From NCBI RefSeq assembly GCF_026339995.1, contig NZ_JAPEPT010000006.1, forward strand, positions 248,001 to 312,000: a stretch of 64,000 nucleotides of DNA. The letters are read 5' to 3'. The translations under genes and the position numbers were made by a program. The stretch is from Streptomyces sp. NBC_01481. GTDB taxonomy: Bacteria > Actinomycetota > Actinomycetes > Streptomycetales > Streptomycetaceae. The notes under the pieces were generated by a model that saw only the letters and a list, made by a program, of their open reading frames with translations, made no database searches and was not told where the DNA came from. Of this stretch, positions 60,980 through 64,000 are shown in pieces. Within the stretch, counting starts at the first letter, position 1; each line of letters opens with the position of its first letter.

Positions 60980-61762
60980 TTGTCCACACCTGCCACTGCA
61001 CCCACCTACGAGCAAGCCGCGGATGTGCCGCTCGCGGCCCGGGCGCGGGCTCTGACCAAGGCATACGGCACCGGCGAGACGACCGTACGCGCCCTGGACG
61101 CCGTCGATGTCGACATCGCGCGGGGGCGGTTCACCGCGGTCATGGGGCCCTCCGGCTCGGGCAAGTCCACGCTGATGCACTGCCTCGCCGGTCTCGACAC
61201 GGTCTCCGCCGGACAGGTCTGGCTCGGCGACACGGAGATCACCGGACTCAAGGAACGCGAGCTGACCCGGCTGCGTCGGGACCGGATCGGCTTCATGTTC
61301 CAGGCGTTCAACCTGCTGCCCACCCTGACCGCCGCCGAGAACATCACGCTGCCGATGGACATCGCCGGGCGCAAGCCCGACCGCGAGTGGGTGGAGCAGG
61401 TCATCGACACGCTCGGACTGCGCGACCGCCTGAAGCACCGGCCGTCGGAACTGTCCGGCGGACAGCAGCAGCGCGTGGCCTGTGCCCGTGCGCTGGCCTC
61501 CCGGCCGGAGCTGATCTTCGCGGACGAGCCGACCGGAAATCTCGACTCGCGTGCCGGGGCGGAGGTGCTCGCCTTTCTGCGCGAGGCCGTCGACCGGCTG
61601 GAGCAGACGGTGGTGATGGTGACGCACGACCCGGGCGCCGCAGCCCACTCGGACGTGGTGCTGTTCCTCGCGGACGGAAGGATCGTCGACGTCATGCCGG
61701 ACCCGACAGCAGAGGCGGTACTGGAACGCATGAAGCGTTTCGACGCCCTGCGCAAGAGCTGA
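60980..61762 (+). CDS. ABC transporter ATPase, MacB/LolD type
   Basis: 260 residues from TTG 60980 after GGGAGGCGGCC. P-loop GPSGSGKSTLMHCLAGLDTV, signature LSGGQQQRVACARALASRP, Walker B LIFADEPTGNLDSR and H-loop MVTHDPGAAAHSD are complete. The DEPTGNLDSR form and FMFQAFNLLPTLTAAENI are typical of MacB/LolD/FtsE-like ATPases, which power FtsX-type permeases working by mechanotransmission. The permease gene starts 7 bp downstream. Confidence 0.93.
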   Translation: MSTPATAPTYEQAADVPLAARARALTKAYGTGETTVRALDAVDVDIARGRFTAVMGPSGSGKSTLMHCLAGLDTVSAGQVWLGDTEITGLKERELTRLRRDRIGFMFQAFNLLPTLTAAENITLPMDIAGRKPDREWVEQVIDTLGLRDRLKHRPSELSGGQQQRVACARALASRPELIFADEPTGNLDSRAGAEVLAFLREAVDRLEQTVVMVTHDPGAAAHSDVVLFLADGRIVDVMPDPTAEAVLERMKRFDALRKS

Positions 61763-61769
61763 GGACACT

Positions 61770-64000
61770 GTGCTCAAGGCAACGCTGCGGAGCTTCTTCG
61801 CACACAAGGGCCGACTGCTGCTCTCGGCGCTCGCCGTACTGCTGTCCGTGGCCTTCGTCAGCGGCAGTCTGATCTTCTCGGACACCGTCTCGCGTACCTT
61901 CGACCGGCTCTTCGCCTCCACGGCGGCGGATGTCACGATCTCGCCGAAGGAGGGCATCAGCGAGAGCGTGCCGACCGGAGTCGTACGGACGGTGCCCGCC
62001 TCGCTCGCGGACCGCGTCGCTTCGGTCAACGGCGTCAAGGCCGCCCATGTCGACGTGGCGGTGCAGAACGTCACGGTCGTCAACGACAAGAACGAGGCGG
62101 TCGGGCCGACGACCGGCGCACCCACCATCGCCCGCGACTGGCGTCTGTCCGACCGCAGTCCGGTTAAACTGACCAGCGGCCACGAGCCGAAGGGGCCGGG
62201 CGAGGCGCTGCTCGACAAGGACACCGCCGACAAGAAGAACCTGGGCATCGGGGACTCGCTCACGGTTCTCGCGCAGCCCGGCTCCTTCAAGGTCCGGATC
62301 GTCGGGATCGCGACCTTCACCACCACCAACCCCGGTGCCGCGCTGGTCTTCCTGGACACCCCGACCGCCCAGACCAAGCTGCTCGGCCGGACCGGTGTGG
62401 CCACCTCGGTGTCGGTCGACGCGGCCGAAGGCGTGAGCGACACGGCGCTCAAACAGCGGATCGCTGCCCAGCTGCGCAACACGTACGAACTGAAGACCGC
62501 GGACGAGCAGGCCGAGTCGGCCGCCGCCCAACTGGGCCCGTTCCTCGATGTCATCAAGTACGTGATGCTCGGCTTCGCGGGCGTCGCCGTACTCGTCGGC
62601 GTCTTCCTGATCGTCAACACCTTCTCGATGCTGATCGCCCAGCGCACCCGCGAGCTGGGGCTGTTGCGGGCGCTCGGCGCCGACCGGCGCCAGGTGCGCA
62701 ATTCCGTGCTCACCGAGGCGCTGCTGCTGGGTCTGGTCGGCTCGACGCTGGGACTGGCCGCCGGTATCGGGCTCGCGGCCGGGCTGATCGAGCTGATGGG
62801 CCTGCTCGGGATGAATCTGAGCGCCGCCGAGATGGTGGTGGGGGTGGCGACTCCGGTATCGGCGTATGTGGTCGGGCTCGGCGTCACCTTCGTGGCCGCG
62901 TACCTGCCCGCCAGGCGGGCAGCCCGGGTGTCCCCCATGGCAGCGCTCTCGGATGCGGAAGTGGCCGGAGTGGGAAGGCCGTTGAAGATCCGGGCGATCG
63001 CCGGGGCCGTCGTGGGCGCGGCCGGTGCGGCCGCACTCGCCGGATGCGCGGTGAGCGAGAAGACCTCGTCGGCGGCCTCGCTGCTGGGACTCGGCGTGGT
63101 GCTGACGCTGATCGCGACAGTGGTGGCGGGACCGCTGCTGGTGCGCCCGGTGATCCGCGTGCTCGGCGGCTCCTTCCCCAAGCTGTTCGGCTCGGTCGGC
63201 CGGATGAGCCAGCGCAACGCGCTGCGCAATCCGCGGCGTACGGGCGCCACCGCGGCCGCCCTGATGGTGGGCCTGGCACTGGTCGGTGGTCTTTCGATCG
63301 CCAGCGCCTCGATGACCAAGTCCTTCGACAACCAGATCGACAAGACGCTGGGCGCCGACTTCGTCGTCCAGAACGCCAACTTCATGCCGTTCCCGCAGGA
63401 GATCACCGAGAAGGTGAAGGACGTCGACAGCGCGGGCACCGTCGTGCGGCAGCGCTTCGCGCCCCTCGCGCTGAACATGCCCGACGGCAAGCGGGTGGAG
63501 TCGACGGCTTCGGGCTATGACCCGCAGCTGGACCAGGCCGCGCACATCACCTACGCGAGCGGGAACACGGCGGCCGCGCTGGCGCCGGGCAGCATCGCGA
63601 TGGACCGCGGTTTCGCCGAGGACCACAAGGTGCGCATCGGCTCTGTCCTGCCGGCCGAGTTCGCGGGCGGACAGAAGACCCGGCTGACGGTCGGGGCACT
63701 GACGAACATGGACCAGAGCGGCGGGCCCGGAATGCAGGGCGGCCTGTTCATGGGGCTGAGCACCGTCGAGAAGTATCTGCCGGGCGGGCAGGAGGCCGTG
63801 CTGTACGTCAACGCCGCGAGCGGCAGCGACGTCAAGGACCTGCGCAAGGCGCTGGAGACGACCCTCGACCCGTATCCGCAGGTGCAGGTACGCGACCAGG
63901 CCGACTACAAGGAGCTGATCCGCCAGCAGATCGCCGTGATGCTCTATCTCGTGTACGCGCTGCTGGGGCTCGCGATCGTCATCGCGGTGCTCGGAGTGGT
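61770..64000 (+). CDS. ABC permease, FtsX/MacB type, 3' end outside window
   Basis: At least 743 residues, GTG start (MLKATLRSFFAHKGRLLLSA). One N-terminal membrane helix is followed by a periplasmic-type domain of about 215 residues, then three helices around residues 260-400 with GLLRALGADRRQVRNSVLTEA, the FtsX core. A second extracytoplasmic domain begins after residue 480, giving the two-FtsX-domain layout of lipoprotein or drug efflux permeases of actinomycetes. The gene runs off the end at 64000 in the next helix. Substrate unknown. Confidence 0.9.
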   Translation, partial: MLKATLRSFFAHKGRLLLSALAVLLSVAFVSGSLIFSDTVSRTFDRLFASTAADVTISPKEGISESVPTGVVRTVPASLADRVASVNGVKAAHVDVAVQNVTVVNDKNEAVGPTTGAPTIARDWRLSDRSPVKLTSGHEPKGPGEALLDKDTADKKNLGIGDSLTVLAQPGSFKVRIVGIATFTTTNPGAALVFLDTPTAQTKLLGRTGVATSVSVDAAEGVSDTALKQRIAAQLRNTYELKTADEQAESAAAQLGPFLDVIKYVMLGFAGVAVLVGVFLIVNTFSMLIAQRTRELGLLRALGADRRQVRNSVLTEALLLGLVGSTLGLAAGIGLAAGLIELMGLLGMNLSAAEMVVGVATPVSAYVVGLGVTFVAAYLPARRAARVSPMAALSDAEVAGVGRPLKIRAIAGAVVGAAGAAALAGCAVSEKTSSAASLLGLGVVLTLIATVVAGPLLVRPVIRVLGGSFPKLFGSVGRMSQRNALRNPRRTGATAAALMVGLALVGGLSIASASMTKSFDNQIDKTLGADFVVQNANFMPFPQEITEKVKDVDSAGTVVRQRFAPLALNMPDGKRVESTASGYDPQLDQAAHITYASGNTAAALAPGSIAMDRGFAEDHKVRIGSVLPAEFAGGQKTRLTVGALTNMDQSGGPGMQGGLFMGLSTVEKYLPGGQEAVLYVNAASGSDVKDLRKALETTLDPYPQVQVRDQADYKELIRQQIAVMLYLVYALLGLAIVIAVLGV

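Noticed and set aside
60896..63490. An 864-codon open frame on the minus strand
   Set aside because: Shadow of the ABC ATPase and permease, Ser/Arg-rich and without domains.

Overview
The window is chromosomal DNA from a high-GC actinomycete, almost certainly a Streptomyces. The reasons are very strong third-position GC bias with long antisense shadow frames, GTG/TTG starts, a MurT/GatD pair, a tripeptidyl-aminopeptidase, a relic of a subtilisin-inhibitor gene, a ydaO riboswitch in front of an NlpC/P60 hydrolase, and gene content that (from memory, not checked) recalls the S. coelicolor region holding pfkA3, tap, the urease genes and bio. No rRNA, tRNA, CRISPR array, prophage or complete insertion sequence was seen. 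The window starts inside an Rhs toxin gene and ends inside an ABC permease gene.

Layout. 1-6.5 kb: 3' part of an Rhs polymorphic toxin and three tandem paralogous genes of immunity type, each preceded by a copy or relic of the toxin's last codons. 6.5-11.4 kb: nitrobindin-like protein, two adjacent DUF4139/MuiA-type proteins and a YjbQ protein. 11.4-17.6 kb: LysR regulator divergent from an FAD amine oxidase, a 2-oxoadipate dioxygenase/decarboxylase (HglS type), an ALDH7-type aldehyde dehydrogenase and a flavin monooxygenase-like protein; together they read as a lysine/pipecolate/2-aminoadipate catabolic operon. 17.6-27 kb: small MltG, a hypothetical, a MarR/ABC exporter pair sharing a perfect operator, a secreted PNGase A-like protein, and a heterodimeric ABC exporter with one wholly degenerate ATP site. 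27-34.2 kb: membrane hydrolase, Ski2-like helicase, thioesterase, glutathione peroxidase, and an acyl-CoA dehydrogenase divergent from TetR. 34.5-42.9 kb: deformylase, MurT/GatD (peptidoglycan amidation), phosphofructokinase, CtaG-like protein, a 52-residue membrane protein, a subtilisin-inhibitor remnant, an anti-sigma-type ATPase, PlsC and an epimerase.

43-54 kb: secreted aminopeptidase, ureABCFGD on the minus strand without ureE, then an orphan Phd/YefM antitoxin divergent from a ClpP homologue whose catalytic His is Gln, with two TGTACA palindromes between them; next a small hypothetical, a c-di-AMP (ydaO) riboswitch with a cell-wall hydrolase, LysE/LysR, and a second anti-sigma-type ATPase. 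54.3-59.1 kb: biotin locus, bioF divergent from bioB-bioA-bioD. 59-64 kb: VOC protein, methyltransferase, a ribbon-helix-helix antitoxin with a Fic-derived partner that has lost the Fic motif, and a MacB/FtsX-type ABC transporter running off the end.

Several intergenic regions carry dispersed non-autonomous repeats. Two (27.0 and 41.7 kb) share ends and core and abut CTAG tetranucleotides. A third (39.8 kb) has 20-bp perfect terminal inverted repeats and sits where a subtilisin-inhibitor gene is truncated. A large imperfect palindrome (34.25-34.48 kb) shares small hairpin modules with them.
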